64,000 nt of DNA from the NCBI GenBank assembly GCA_900129675.1, contig FSRD01000001.1, positions 6,251,501 to 6,315,500 on the forward strand, written 5' to 3'. The notes below the pieces were generated by a model. That model worked only from the letters and a program-made list of their open reading frames with translations, was not told where the DNA came from and did not search any database. Positions 52,137-59,948 of the stretch are shown in pieces. Positions within the stretch are counted from its first letter, which is position 1; the number at the start of each line of letters is the position of its first letter. Origin of the DNA: Bradyrhizobium erythrophlei. Its GTDB lineage: Bacteria > Pseudomonadota > Alphaproteobacteria > Rhizobiales > Xanthobacteraceae. A program made the translations under genes and the position numbers.

Positions 52137-52276
52137 ATGTTTGCCTTCATCATGCCGGGCCCTCCCGGATATGACGTCCGCAGTTTCGAGTGTGTGAAAC
52201 GAGGATGATTTGCAAGGATCCAATGAAAGCGGGATCGGCGGGTTGGGCCGACAGCGATCTAAATCCCCCGAAGTAA
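52137..52276 (+). pseudogene. Decayed small Bradyrhizobium-type hypothetical gene
   Basis: From ATG 52,137 one reads MFAFIMPGPPGYDVRSFECV then KRG and a stop. In the next frame the text goes on as MICKDPMKAGSAGWADSDLN and PPK before a stop at 52,276. Joined, they resemble a small protein with a FECxxC-type element and a DPMK-x-G-x-x-GW tail that I associate with rhizobial hypotheticals. The assignment rests on pattern memory and is weak. Confidence 0.35.
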
Positions 52277-52296
52277 GGCCGCCTCAGTTGGCGGCC
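52277..52296 (+). terminator. Hairpin terminator, repeated element
   Basis: GGCCGCC-TCAGTT-GGCGGCC forms a perfect 7-bp stem, followed by TCTTT. The same hairpin text recurs at 61,900-61,922 on the minus strand and, slightly altered, at 54,257-54,276 and 54,065-54,085, each time just after the stop of a small gene or relic. Confidence 0.7.
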
Positions 52297-52420
52297 TCTT
52301 TAGAAGGGCGGCCGTCCAGAAACCTCTACCAATTCGGAAGAGGTTTCCGAGACTCAATGCTCGTTGGCGAAGGAACGCGTAGGGTTCGAGGCCGTTGGCT
52401 CGGTATCGGAGGAGCACACT

Positions 52421-52573
52421 ATGGCCGATAACAAGAACCCAAACGAGAAGCAGCCCGGCGAAAAACCGGAAGGAAAGTACCATTACAACCCGGGCAACCA
52501 GTCCGGCAAGACGGCCGAAATCGTACCCAAGGAGGCAGAAAAGAACGACGAGCCGCTGCACCGTCGCTCATAA
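52421..52573 (+). CDS. Small hydrophilic hypothetical protein
   Basis: Protein of 50 residues: MADNKNPNEKQPGEKPEGKY, HYNPGNQSGKTAEIVPKEAE, KNDEPLHRRS. It is rich in Lys, Glu, Pro, Asn and Gly and probably disordered. GGAGGAG lies just before the ATG at 52,421. Similar short proteins are frequent in Bradyrhizobium. The function is unknown. Confidence 0.65.
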   Translation: MADNKNPNEKQPGEKPEGKYHYNPGNQSGKTAEIVPKEAEKNDEPLHRRS

Positions 52574-53415
52574 AATCACTCGGACCCCAAAATTCTAAAT
52601 TAGTGGTCCGCCGGCGTGAACCGGCGAGTTGTCTGGCCAGACCGGACTTCAGAGCCGCGTTAGTGTCGCGTGGTCATCATGTCCTCAAGAGCGGCCCAAG
52701 TGGCATCCTTGTCCCTGTGCTTGCCGGGAACGCGGACCCATGCGTCGCGGCCTGTGCGGCTCCCATCCGGCTTGGTTGCGTGAAGCTGCCCTGCGTTGCT
52801 CGGCTGGCGGGCTTGAGAAATTGCGCACTCACGTCACTGTTGTTGATATTTGAGGCTGCTCTCACGCTCTCGGGCTGCGGGGGCGACCATGGCGGAGCTT
52901 GAGGCCGCTGACGACGCTGCCTGCCTCAGGTGGTAAGCTCTACGCAGCATGCATTGAGATCCTCCCCATGATAGGCGTAACACAGGTCTCCCGTGTTGCG
53001 TACGCTTTCCTTGTGTAGTACATGCTGTCGCCACTACCCCGGCGCAGCGGCTGGGCGTACTCTTCGCTCTACTTCACCCAGCCGTATCAGCCTTCCCCGA
53101 AAGGGTTGTCGACCTCGCGCATTGCCCACGCGAGCCTAAGGCTCACGGGGGCTTCTCGTGACACCTCGAGCGCACTTCCCAAACCAAGTACCGTCCTCTG
53201 CCACGCTGCTTCGTAGCGATCCTGCGGTGCGATTTCGAGCTTGTGAACCCCGTTGAGCCTCAAGCTCTCTGCGACCGCTTCGCGGACGGTCCCGGCAAAC
53301 CCAGCGGCTCCGATTGTCCCTTCCTACTTGCGTTTCGCGTATGCTGCCAGGCGGTGGTGTCCAGCCGATGAAATACGCCGCTGATCGACCAGGCGTATGG
53401 GCCGACCCGCGTAGT
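52574..53415. other. Gene-free stretch
   Basis: About 840 bp without a supported gene. A frame at 53,022-53,216 (64 residues, many Ser, Pro and Arg) lacks a ribosome site and resembles translated noise. No terminator or IS end is recognised until the repeats at 53,416. Confidence 0.5.
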
Positions 53416-53859
53416 GGCCTAAATTGAAAACAGCAGGCCTAATTTGATTCTGGGAAGAATTTATCCCTGATGTAGCGCGACGTTGGCGTCAGACGAATGC
53501 CGCGCGGTCTGCGCCAGATTGCCTTATCAATTTCTTTTTTGTCGCCGATTGTCAGGCGACCGGACGCTTTTGCGAAGGCCGCCCAATGAAACCGCCAGCG
53601 TCGTTAGCCGAAGGCGAGTCTGAGAAGGTGTGTAATGAGCCACGCAATAAAGCTCGCGATCACCGCCAGCATCAAAGTCCGGTTTCTCGCGTTCGAAATC
53701 TCTTCTTTTACTTGGCGCCAAAAATCGCTCATCTTTAACTGGGCTAACGCACCTCTGTCGCTTCGCACTCGCGTCCATTAATTTTGCCCATTTGAATTAG
53801 TTCCTCGACCCTCAGTGGCCTAATTTGATTTTGGCACTGGCCTAATTTGAATTTATAGG
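53416..53859 (+). repeat. Two pairs of GGCCTAATTTGA repeats
   Basis: GGCCTAAATTGAAAAC (53,416), GGCCTAATTTGATTCTGG (53,437), GGCCTAATTTGATTTTGG (53,817) and GGCCTAATTTGAATT (53,839) all point the same way. Within each pair the spacing is 21-22 bases, two helical turns, and the pairs are about 400 bases apart. They recall the multiple short repeats at ends of IS21-type elements, or an array of binding sites. No transposase lies between them, only a small membrane-protein frame. Confidence 0.65.
53604..53732 (-). CDS. Small single-span membrane protein
   Basis: Frame of 42 residues: MSDFWRQVKEEISNARNRTL, MLAVIASFIAWLITHLLRLA, FG. An amphipathic charged N-terminal part is followed by one membrane helix of about 20 residues, which is unlikely by chance. 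The ribosome site is weak. It lies between the two pairs of GGCCTAATTTGA repeats and on the opposite strand. The function is unknown. Confidence 0.45.
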   Translation of the reverse strand: MSDFWRQVKEEISNARNRTLMLAVIASFIAWLITHLLRLAFG

Positions 53860-53887
53860 TCGGAGAAACTGGCAAATCGGGTTCGCC

Positions 53888-54064
53888 GTGAAGGACTATC
53901 AAGCCTCCATCGAAAAGCTTCGGAAAGATGCCGCTGAGGCCGCGCTAATCCGCGATCTCGCGACCAATATGACGAAGCGCGAAATGTTTGACCGGCTATA
54001 TCAGCACCTCACCCGGCTGGCCGACGAAGTTGAACAGGCCAGGAAGTCTGACAAAGCTGAGTAA
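53888..54064 (+). CDS. Small hypothetical protein, Bradyrhizobium type
   Basis: Frame of 58 residues from a GTG at 53,888: VKDYQASIEKLRKDAAEAAL, IRDLATNMTKREMFDRLYQH, LTRLADEVEQARKSDKAE. It is all helical and charged, with the IRDLAT and KRE-x-(F/Y)-DRLYQHL pattern I know from many Bradyrhizobium hypotheticals. Function unknown. It is 39 bases upstream of the next small gene. Confidence 0.65.
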   Translation: MKDYQASIEKLRKDAAEAALIRDLATNMTKREMFDRLYQHLTRLADEVEQARKSDKAE

Positions 54065-54103
54065 GGCCGCCTTAGTCGGCTAATCTCAACCGTCCTAGCT
54101 GGC

Positions 54104-54256
54104 ATGGTCGACGACGCAGCCCGATTCCGCCAGCAAGCCAGCGAATGCCGAGAGCAGGCAGCCAAGGCCGTCAACCCCATCGACAAAGAATCGTGGCTTC
54201 GCGCTGCCGAGGACTGGCTGAAGCTGGCGACATCAACCGACGAAAGACGCAAGTAA
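54104..54256 (+). CDS. Small helical hypothetical protein (paralog of 59,281)
   Basis: Protein of 50 residues: MVDDAARFRQQASECREQAA, KAVNPIDKESWLRAAEDWLK, LATSTDERRK. It is highly similar to the 51-residue protein on the minus strand at 59,281, sharing ECREQAAKAVNPIDKE-x-WLR. Short proteins of this family are abundant in Bradyrhizobium, often several per genome. Two helices with a conserved Cys are predicted. Function unknown. A hairpin repeat follows directly after the stop. Confidence 0.72.
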   Translation: MVDDAARFRQQASECREQAAKAVNPIDKESWLRAAEDWLKLATSTDERRK

Positions 54257-54276
54257 GGCGGCCTCAGTTGGCGGCC
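54257..54276 (+). repeat. Hairpin repeat copy
   Basis: GGCGGCC-TCAGTT-GGCGGCC differs by a GC inversion in the left arm from the perfect hairpin at 52,277. It starts one base after the stop of the small gene. Confidence 0.6.
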
Positions 54277-54360
54277 ACTTTCTCGCAGGCCCATACCCGC
54301 TCGGCAGACTGGAACTTTTCCGCCGCGACTATGTTCCCCCTTGAACAAAGGGGACGAGCC

Positions 54361-54615
54361 ATGTGGTCACGCTTTGTAATAGCTGCGGCGATGGGCTTAG
54401 GAATGGCATCCGAAGCAAGTGCCGCTGAACCGGGTCTCCTCCATCGAGCGTCCTGCACCGTTGTTCGGTATTACGTTGCCAAGTACACCGCACCCGTCGC
54501 TGAGGTCTGGGCACGTAGCAAGGGCGCTACTGAGGCTGAGATCGACGCCGCTCGCCGTTGTATCAAAGACCTGCCTCCCCAAACCGCTCAGATAGTTCAC
54601 GCTACTCAGAACTAA
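54361..54615 (+). CDS. Small secreted hypothetical protein
   Basis: Protein of 84 residues. Signal peptide MWSRFVIAAAMGLGMASEAS then AAEPG, cleavage likely after SAA or ASA. The mature part has two Cys (ASCTVVRYYVAKYTAPVAEV and DAARRCIKDL) that could form a disulfide, and an acidic helix ATEAEIDAARR. AAGGGGAC lies before the ATG at 54,361. No family name is assigned; exported proteins with this YYVAKYTAPVAE motif occur in Bradyrhizobium. Confidence 0.68.
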   Translation: MWSRFVIAAAMGLGMASEASAAEPGLLHRASCTVVRYYVAKYTAPVAEVWARSKGATEAEIDAARRCIKDLPPQTAQIVHATQN

Positions 54616-54799
54616 CCGATCCGGTCCTGTGCCGCGTCATTGCCTACCCCCCGCAGTTCCCGCCTACCCAAAGAAACGGCCCCGGCGCATGCTTGCGCCG
54701 AGGGCCGCCAACCCTGTGGGGGTTTCTTTCGGCTGGAGGAGGAGGGTAGCCGAAAGCAGGGAGTCGACTTTCGGCCATTCCGCATGTTCCAAGGAAATC

Positions 54800-55060
54800 C
54801 TATTTTTTCATCGTGCCGCCCGGACTGGTGGCATCGCCTTGTTTTTCCGCCGACCCTGCCGTACTGGCACCCCGAGTACTGGCATCCCCCGGCGACGGGC
54901 GCGATGTGCCGGTAGTCGGGGATGTGCCGGTAGTCGGCGCATTCGTTCCGTTGTTGGTTACAGCCGACCCGCCGTTCACGGCAGTACCGCTCTTCTCAGG
55001 GACGGTCGCACCTGAACCCGAGCCTGCTTGCGCGAAGGGCCGTTGTTTGTCTGCAAGGCT
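54800..55060 (-). pseudogene. Gly/Thr/Ser-rich secreted protein gene without a start
   Basis: The minus strand reads GSGSGATVPEKSGTAVNGGS, TNNGTNAPTTGTSPTTGTSR, DASTRGASTAGSAEKQGD and ATSPGGTMKK to a stop at 54,800. Upstream the frame reaches a stop near 55,096 with no usable start codon in between, so the signal-peptide part is missing or out of frame. An 18-bp tandem repeat (54,903-54,937) encodes TTGTS twice. The low-complexity text matches a type of small rhizobial exported protein. I treat it as a relic. Confidence 0.45.
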
Positions 55061-55334
55061 TGCTGGTATAGAGGCGCCGACGCGAGGCCTCTATTCGAGG
55101 GGCAGCCTTGCTCGGAAAAAGGACCTAAAAGCACCGCTCTTGATGGCCCAAAAATAATTGTTTGTGACGATCCTGTCACCGTGGTCCGCGTTGACGAGTT
55201 CTGTACAAAGCCCTGCCGAATTGGCTGCGGCGGATGCAAAGAAAAGGCCACCCACCCGGCCTCAAATACTCCCGGCCTGTAGGGCTGCTGCTGCTCGGCT
55301 GCAAAAACAATAATGGCAAGTCCCGCGCCGCCAC

Positions 55335-55361
55335 GAAACGCCGCCCCTTGGGCGGCGTTTC
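55335..55361 (+). terminator. Strong rho-independent terminator
   Basis: GAAACGCCGCC pairs perfectly with GGCGGCGTTTC around CCTTG (11-bp stem, 5-base loop), followed by TTTTAATTT. It lies just before the stop of the convergent DUF892 gene. Confidence 0.85.
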
Positions 55362-55368
55362 TTTTAAT

Positions 55369-55875
55369 TTACGCGGCTTCGTCTTTCTCTGCGTCCAGAT
55401 TTATAACGGACTTCGCAAGTTTGGTCAGGGCAGCATCGGTGGCGCGTTCCTCGTCAAGTGTCTGCTGCAGCAACGTCACTGACTTGGAATAGCCAAGTTC
55501 TTCAGCCCATGTACGAAGCGTGCCATAGCGCGTCATTTCGTAGTGCTCGACCGCTTGAGCTGCAGCGAGCAGTCCCGCATCATGGGCCGGCATGCCCTTA
55601 TACTCGTCCATGATCTCCTGGCCTTCCTTTGTAATTCCGACGATGGCATCACAAGTTTTGCCGTGAGGCTTTTGTTCGATTTCGGCAAACACCTGTTCCA
55701 GGCGATCGATCTGACCTTCAGTTTCGCCCAGGTGCTTCTCGAAGGCGGCTTTTAGGTCGGCATGTTGAGCAGCCTTCGCCATTTTTGGGAGGCTGGTAAG
55801 GATCCTCTTCTCAGCGAAGTAGACGTCTTTGAGGGTGTCGTGAAACAAGTCTTCCAGTTTTTTTATCTTGGCCAT
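55369..55875 (-). CDS. DUF892 family ferritin-like protein (YciE/YciF type)
   Basis: Protein of 168 residues forming a four-helix ferritin-like bundle. It reads KKLEDLFHDTLKDVYFAEKR, then LGETEGQIDRLEQVFAEIEQ, EYKGMPAHDAGLLAAAQAVE and HYEMTRYGTLRTWAEELG, with LLQQTLDEERATDAALTKLA at the end. Glu and His residues in the second, third and fourth helices match the di-iron positions of the family. YciF-type proteins are linked to osmotic and general stress. A truncated paralog is at 58,584. Confidence 0.87.
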   Translation of the reverse strand: MAKIKKLEDLFHDTLKDVYFAEKRILTSLPKMAKAAQHADLKAAFEKHLGETEGQIDRLEQVFAEIEQKPHGKTCDAIVGITKEGQEIMDEYKGMPAHDAGLLAAAQAVEHYEMTRYGTLRTWAEELGYSKSVTLLQQTLDEERATDAALTKLAKSVINLDAEKDEAA

Positions 55876-55960
55876 TCGTGTCTCCAGGGTTGAAATTGCA
55901 GAGGCTAAATACCGACCAGTTGGTTAGTTCCAGCCACTGCCGTGCTACTGTCGTCGTCGG

Positions 55961-56953
55961 CTAAGCCGCCGCCGCCTCATTGATCGCCGACATAACCGAC
56001 GATGTTGCGGTCTGGTGCACCATGTGACCAGTTCCCGGCACGCGATGCATCTTGCTATGGCGGACTTCCTCATGAAGACGACCGGATTGCTGATCCGTAT
56101 CGATCAGTCGGTCATCGACGCCAGCAATAATGATCACCGGCATCTTCAGATTTGCATACTCTCCACTTGCAGCAAGTGCGTTTGGTATCATGAGGGCAGA
56201 CTCCGCCGCGCTCGCATGAATCTGAGACGGTCGAACCGCCATTTCTTTCGGGAAACCGTCAAATTTCGTTGGGACTGACCTGGGGCCAAATATCACTTTC
56301 AACAGAAGCGGCCAGACCATCCTGCTGACAAGCGGAGACACCGTGTAGCTCAGCACGTCTCCGAAACCCGGAATAGCCGGGGCCGACATAGCCAGGAAGT
56401 CTGCCCGGGGGGTAGGAAAGTAATAGCCGGACGCGAGAATTAGTGCCTCAACAAATTGAGGATGCTTTAGTGCAAGCGACACGGCGACCGAGGCGCCCCA
56501 TGAATGTCCTAGAACGAGAGCACTATGCACGCCAAGCTGCTGCAGCGCTTCGAAAAACAATTCAGCCTGTGCTGCGGGCGTCCAAACAACGTTTCGGGGC
56601 CGATCGCTGTGGCCGTACCCCGGGCGATCGAACACGATGACCCGGTAATTTTCGGCAGCCAGTTCGATCAGGCCGCTCGAATCGAAATCCTGGATCATGC
56701 TGCCGTTGCCATGGAAAAGAACTAACGGTCGGCCCGCGCCGCGCTCCACATAGTGAATCCTGACCCCATCCACTTCAAGGAATCGTCCAGTCGGCGGATT
56801 GTCGCGTTGTGCCTTTTTGGCAGGCTGCCGATTAAGGATTGCCGAAGCAGCTAACGCGCCGGCTATGACGCCTGCGGCAACATAAGGCCTCGCCTTAATT
56901 GCCGATAGCGATGTCTTGAGTAGTGAACGGGAACTAGTGCGGGGCATGTACAT
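55961..56953 (-). CDS. Membrane-anchored alpha/beta hydrolase
   Basis: Hydrolase of 330 residues with an N-terminal hydrophobic stretch (PYVAAGVIAGALAASAIL, about 24-41) that acts as anchor or signal. The domain starts VDGVRIHYVERGAGRPLVLF and has HGNG for the oxyanion site. The nucleophile elbow is VLGHSWGASVAVSLALKHP, with the Asp in IAGVDDRLIDTD and the His in VPGTGHMVHQT. The pattern is that of general esterases or epoxide hydrolase-like proteins; the substrate is open. It stands alone, convergent with nothing near. Confidence 0.82.
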   Translation of the reverse strand: MYMPRTSSRSLLKTSLSAIKARPYVAAGVIAGALAASAILNRQPAKKAQRDNPPTGRFLEVDGVRIHYVERGAGRPLVLFHGNGSMIQDFDSSGLIELAAENYRVIVFDRPGYGHSDRPRNVVWTPAAQAELFFEALQQLGVHSALVLGHSWGASVAVSLALKHPQFVEALILASGYYFPTPRADFLAMSAPAIPGFGDVLSYTVSPLVSRMVWPLLLKVIFGPRSVPTKFDGFPKEMAVRPSQIHASAAESALMIPNALAASGEYANLKMPVIIIAGVDDRLIDTDQQSGRLHEEVRHSKMHRVPGTGHMVHQTATSSVMSAINEAAAA

Positions 56954-57236
56954 GATCCAAAAAGCGCATGCACGATCGCCCGGGGTTTCTGAGAAATGTT
57001 GCAGCAGATAACGAACCGCCTGAAGCGGTATTCGTTCCGGCTCGCATCATGTCAGAAAAAAATTTCAGACGGAGCACTGCGCGTTCAATTAAGGCGCTTT
57101 TTGGAGATGGAACAAATCGTCGTCCTACGCTTTAGAATCGTTCCGGGCGTCCCCGCGCCATTCCATATCCTCAACGGTTAGGAAATCACTCCATCGTTAA
57201 GGTGCCGGCAGTATCTTAAAGCGATTGCGGTCTCAC
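56954..57236. other. Gene-free divergent promoter region
   Basis: About 280 bp between the minus-strand hydrolase and the plus-strand kinase. I see no gene and no clear operator. Confidence 0.4.
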
Positions 57237-58244
57237 ATGCTTAAAGAGGCTCTGAGTTCGAAGCCGCCCGTATGGGACAAAAAAAACTTGCACTTGGCCC
57301 TTACAGCAGCCGGTGTGGCTCTCTGGTCTTGGAATGTTGATACAAACGAGTTAACCATGGACGAGCACGGGTACGACCTCTGGGGAGTGCCCATAAGCGA
57401 ATTTGTAACTTTCGAGGACCTTTCATCACACATCCATCCTGCCGACCGGGATCGCGTAAAGGCGGCGTTTGCCGCAACCCGGGCAATCCAGGGTGCTTAC
57501 GAAATTGATTTCAGGATTTTGGTGGCTGAAGAGGTGCGTTGGATTTCTGCTCGTGGGCAAGGCAGTGACGAAGGCATCGTCAACCGAATCATGTTCGGAA
57601 TCTTTATCGACGTAACCGGACGTAAACAAGCCGAGGAAGGCAATGAGTTGCTTGCCGGTGAAATGAGCCATCGCGTCAAAAATCTGTTGGCAATTGCATC
57701 TGGTCTTACGGCGATTACCTCGCGCTCGGCGAAGACGACGAGCGACATGGCTCGGGAACTTACCCACCGTCTCACGGCGCTGGGGCGCGCGCACGATCTT
57801 GTTCGTCCTCTCCCGGGCCAGGAGGGAAAAGCAGCGCTGCTAGGCGACCTAATCTCAGTCTTGCTTGCACCCTACGACGACATGGGAGCTTTTAGCGGTC
57901 GAGTCCGCGTCTCCGTTCCGCGAATGGGAGTCGGCGAGGCCGCCGCGACAACGTTAGCGTTGGTGATTCACGAGCTGGCAACAAACTCCCTGAAATACGG
58001 CGCGCTTTCGTCCGCAACCGGCACGCTTGATGTATCTTGCGCTCTTCAAGAAAGCGAAGTCGTTGTCGTTTGGACAGAGCGGGGCGGTCCAGCTGTTGTA
58101 GCTCCCACGGGGACTGGGGGATTTGGCAGCAAGCTCGTTCAGCGGGGAATGGCGGCTCAGTTGGGAGGTTCGATTGCGGCCGATTGGCAGGAAGATGGTG
58201 TTGTCGTCACACTGCAAATGACCAGAGATCGTCTGGCTAAGTAG
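57237..58244 (+). CDS. PAS-domain sensor histidine kinase, HWE/HisKA_2 type
   Basis: Cytoplasmic kinase of about 335 residues. A PAS domain covers about 20-130, with LHLALTAAGVALWSWNVDTN, EHGYDLWGVPISEFVTFEDL, HIHPADRDRVKAAF and the PAC part FGIFIDVTGRKQAEE. The dimer and phosphoacceptor helix has EMSHRVKNLLAIASGL with the His. The ATPase part has LVIHELATNSLKYGALSS (N box) and WTERGGPAVVAPTGTGGFG (WxE-type G box). There is no membrane segment. HWE-family kinases are common in Rhizobiales and often act in the general stress response; no response regulator lies nearby. The start is uncertain (a TTG at 57,225 is possible). Confidence 0.87.
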   Translation: MLKEALSSKPPVWDKKNLHLALTAAGVALWSWNVDTNELTMDEHGYDLWGVPISEFVTFEDLSSHIHPADRDRVKAAFAATRAIQGAYEIDFRILVAEEVRWISARGQGSDEGIVNRIMFGIFIDVTGRKQAEEGNELLAGEMSHRVKNLLAIASGLTAITSRSAKTTSDMARELTHRLTALGRAHDLVRPLPGQEGKAALLGDLISVLLAPYDDMGAFSGRVRVSVPRMGVGEAAATTLALVIHELATNSLKYGALSSATGTLDVSCALQESEVVVVWTERGGPAVVAPTGTGGFGSKLVQRGMAAQLGGSIAADWQEDGVVVTLQMTRDRLAK

Positions 58245-58583
58245 ACTGCCATGCAAGTCGAATATGCGGCCGACGGAAGTAGTTCATGGGCGACGAGTGC
58301 TTTTTTGGGCCTCAGGTCAGCTTCCTCAAACTCATCGTCTTTTCTCCGCATGCGAAAGGGCTTCTGTAGCCATCGTGAAACCTAATCGCAGCTGGATCGT
58401 AGAGTCTGTATCGGCTGTGGGCCTCTGTTTAAAGGCAGGGTCATTGGAAGTGGTCGATGGGGGCCGTCCGTTATTTCAGGCGTGCGGGCGGTCCCACCTC
58501 TTTCAGTCAGCGATGAGTTTGGCTTGGTCAGCCCGACGATTCATCCGCCGGTATTAGGAAAGCTCACCGCCAGCCGCGCCCGA
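58245..58583. other. Gene-free stretch
   Basis: About 340 bp downstream of the kinase with no supported gene. Confidence 0.4.
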
Positions 58584-58760
58584 CGGTTTGGATGAACTGT
58601 TGGTCGATGAACTCCGGCACATCCTTCACGCCGAGAAACAACTGACAAAGGCCTTGCCCAAAATGGCCAAGGGAAAGCAATGCTATGCGGGATACGTGGT
58701 TCCAGCACACAGAACCAAACATTGCAAAATTGGGATACTTAGAGCCCAAAAAGCCGCCAC
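58584..58760 (+). pseudogene. Truncated DUF892 (ferritin-like) gene remnant
   Basis: The text LDELLVDELRHILHAEKQLT and KALPKMAKGKQ matches the first helix and a half of DUF892 proteins (compare LEDLFHDTLKDVYFAEKRIL and SLPKMAKAAQ at 55,369). The rest is unrelated and no start codon precedes it in a sensible place. It is a fragment of a second copy. Confidence 0.6.
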
Positions 58761-58864
58761 GCCCGTGCCAAAGGGAACATTGGGTGCTTTCAAGGCTTCT
58801 ATTGATCATACGCAGACCCTTGATGGGCCACCAAGCCGTCCCCGCTTGCCGCTCGTTATCTTCT

Positions 58865-58885
58865 CTGCCGGTGCCCCGCCGGCAG
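58865..58885 (+). terminator. Rho-independent terminator
   Basis: CTGCCGG pairs with CCGGCAG around TGCCCCG and is followed by GGTTTTTCTT. It lies upstream of the small secreted gene at 58,966. Confidence 0.75.
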
Positions 58886-58965
58886 GGTTTTTCTTATCGA
58901 TGGCCACCACGGAACGACCAGCACAATAGATTGTTGAGGCAGCGGATTACTTAGAGGACAACAAA

Positions 58966-59193
58966 ATGAAGACCTCTCCGCTTCTCGCACTTAGTTTGTT
59001 TCTCACAATTGTCGCGGTGGCAGCTCCTGCTGTTGCAGGCGACCGGGTTGCGAGTGTTGTCACAACACCATCGGCGAAAGCCGAGGCCGCAGTAGATTGC
59101 TCGAAGGAAACGTGGCCTAATTTTTCTCAATCGTGCCTCCGGAATGCAAATCAATCGACCCAAGTCCGCTTGATCACAGCCACCAGCCGTTGA
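58966..59193 (+). CDS. Small secreted hypothetical protein
   Basis: Protein of 75 residues. Signal peptide MKTSPLLALSLFLTIVAVAA then PAVAGDRVAS, cleavage likely after AVA. The mature part has two Cys (AAVDCSKETWPNFSQSCLRN) in the C-x(10)-C spacing of many small rhizobial exported proteins, probably a disulfide loop. It ends STQVRLITATSR. AGAGGACAACAAA precedes the ATG. Function unknown. Confidence 0.7.
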   Translation: MKTSPLLALSLFLTIVAVAAPAVAGDRVASVVTTPSAKAEAAVDCSKETWPNFSQSCLRNANQSTQVRLITATSR

Positions 59194-59280
59194 TCGTCAC
59201 TTCTAACTTCCTCTCAAGCGGCCGCTTCGTGTGGCCGATAGGAACCTAATGGAGCGATTGGGAGCGTTTAACTGAGGCAC

Positions 59281-59436
59281 TCAGCTGCGCCTAGCATCAA
59301 CTGAGGACGCCATTTTGAGCCATTCCTCAGCGAGCCGGAGCCACGCCTCCTTATCGATAGGATTGACCGCCTTGGCGGCCTGCTCTCGGCATTCCTCGGC
59401 CTGCTTGCGAAACCTGGCTGCATAATCATCGGACAT
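59281..59436 (-). CDS. Small helical hypothetical protein (paralog of 54,104)
   Basis: Protein of 51 residues: MSDDYAARFRKQAEECREQA, AKAVNPIDKEAWLRLAEEWL, KMASSVDARRS. It is clearly homologous to the protein at 54,104, differing mainly at the ends. The start at 59,436 aligns with that of the paralog. Function unknown. The two copies lie 5 kb apart in opposite orientations. Confidence 0.72.
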   Translation of the reverse strand: MSDDYAARFRKQAEECREQAAKAVNPIDKEAWLRLAEEWLKMASSVDARRS

Positions 59437-59573
59437 GGCAACCAGATAGTGCACAGAAGTGAACTTTGGACATTCGCTCTGACGAATAAAAGCAGGCCCT
59501 TGGCACCATTGTCCGAGGAAAAATCTTAGAACAGTTGGGTGCGCCCCACCGCTGCGGCGCTGACGAATCCCGG

Positions 59574-59610
59574 AACGGCCCCAGCTTGCCCCCCTTACGC
59601 TGGGGCCGTT
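59574..59610 (+). terminator. Rho-independent terminator
   Basis: AACGGCCCCAGC pairs perfectly with GCTGGGGCCGTT (12 bp) across a 13-base loop, followed by TCTTTT. No gene ends directly before it on the plus strand in this window. Confidence 0.75.
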
Positions 59611-59939
59611 TCTTTTGGTATGTCCCCCCTCAGCCGGCTCCGTGTGGCCGAAGAATTGAGAGACTTAGAGTTGTGCCATCTCACAAAAAGACCGTTCACT
59701 GAGGGCGGACTCAGACAGAGCTAGAACATCACACGGCCAGCGATGGCCCTTCGGCGGAACAGGGCTCCACGAGCTCACTGTGCTCCTGCTTTTCGTTGGA
59801 CAATCTTCTCCTAAGAGCATAACCGACCCTACTGGGCATTTAGCGTTGTCGGACCTAATGATGGATGAGAAACCCACCCCCGTCGCCGAGAGTACGCCCT
59901 AGCCGGGCCGCCCCCTCTAGCCCGAACTTCCTTCTTTCG
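59611..59939. other. Gene-free stretch
   Basis: About 330 bp to the left target duplication of the IS256-family element. I see no supported gene. Confidence 0.4.
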
Positions 59940-59948
59940 AATCGATAA

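Noticed and set aside
53022..53216. 64-residue frame rich in Ser, Pro and Arg
   Set aside because: No ribosome site, no recognisable domain, and composition typical of noncoding GC-rich DNA.
53416..53859. CRISPR array made of the GGCCTAATTTGA repeats
   Set aside because: Only four copies, spacers of 3-5 bases within pairs and about 365 bases between pairs, and no cas genes. This does not fit an array.
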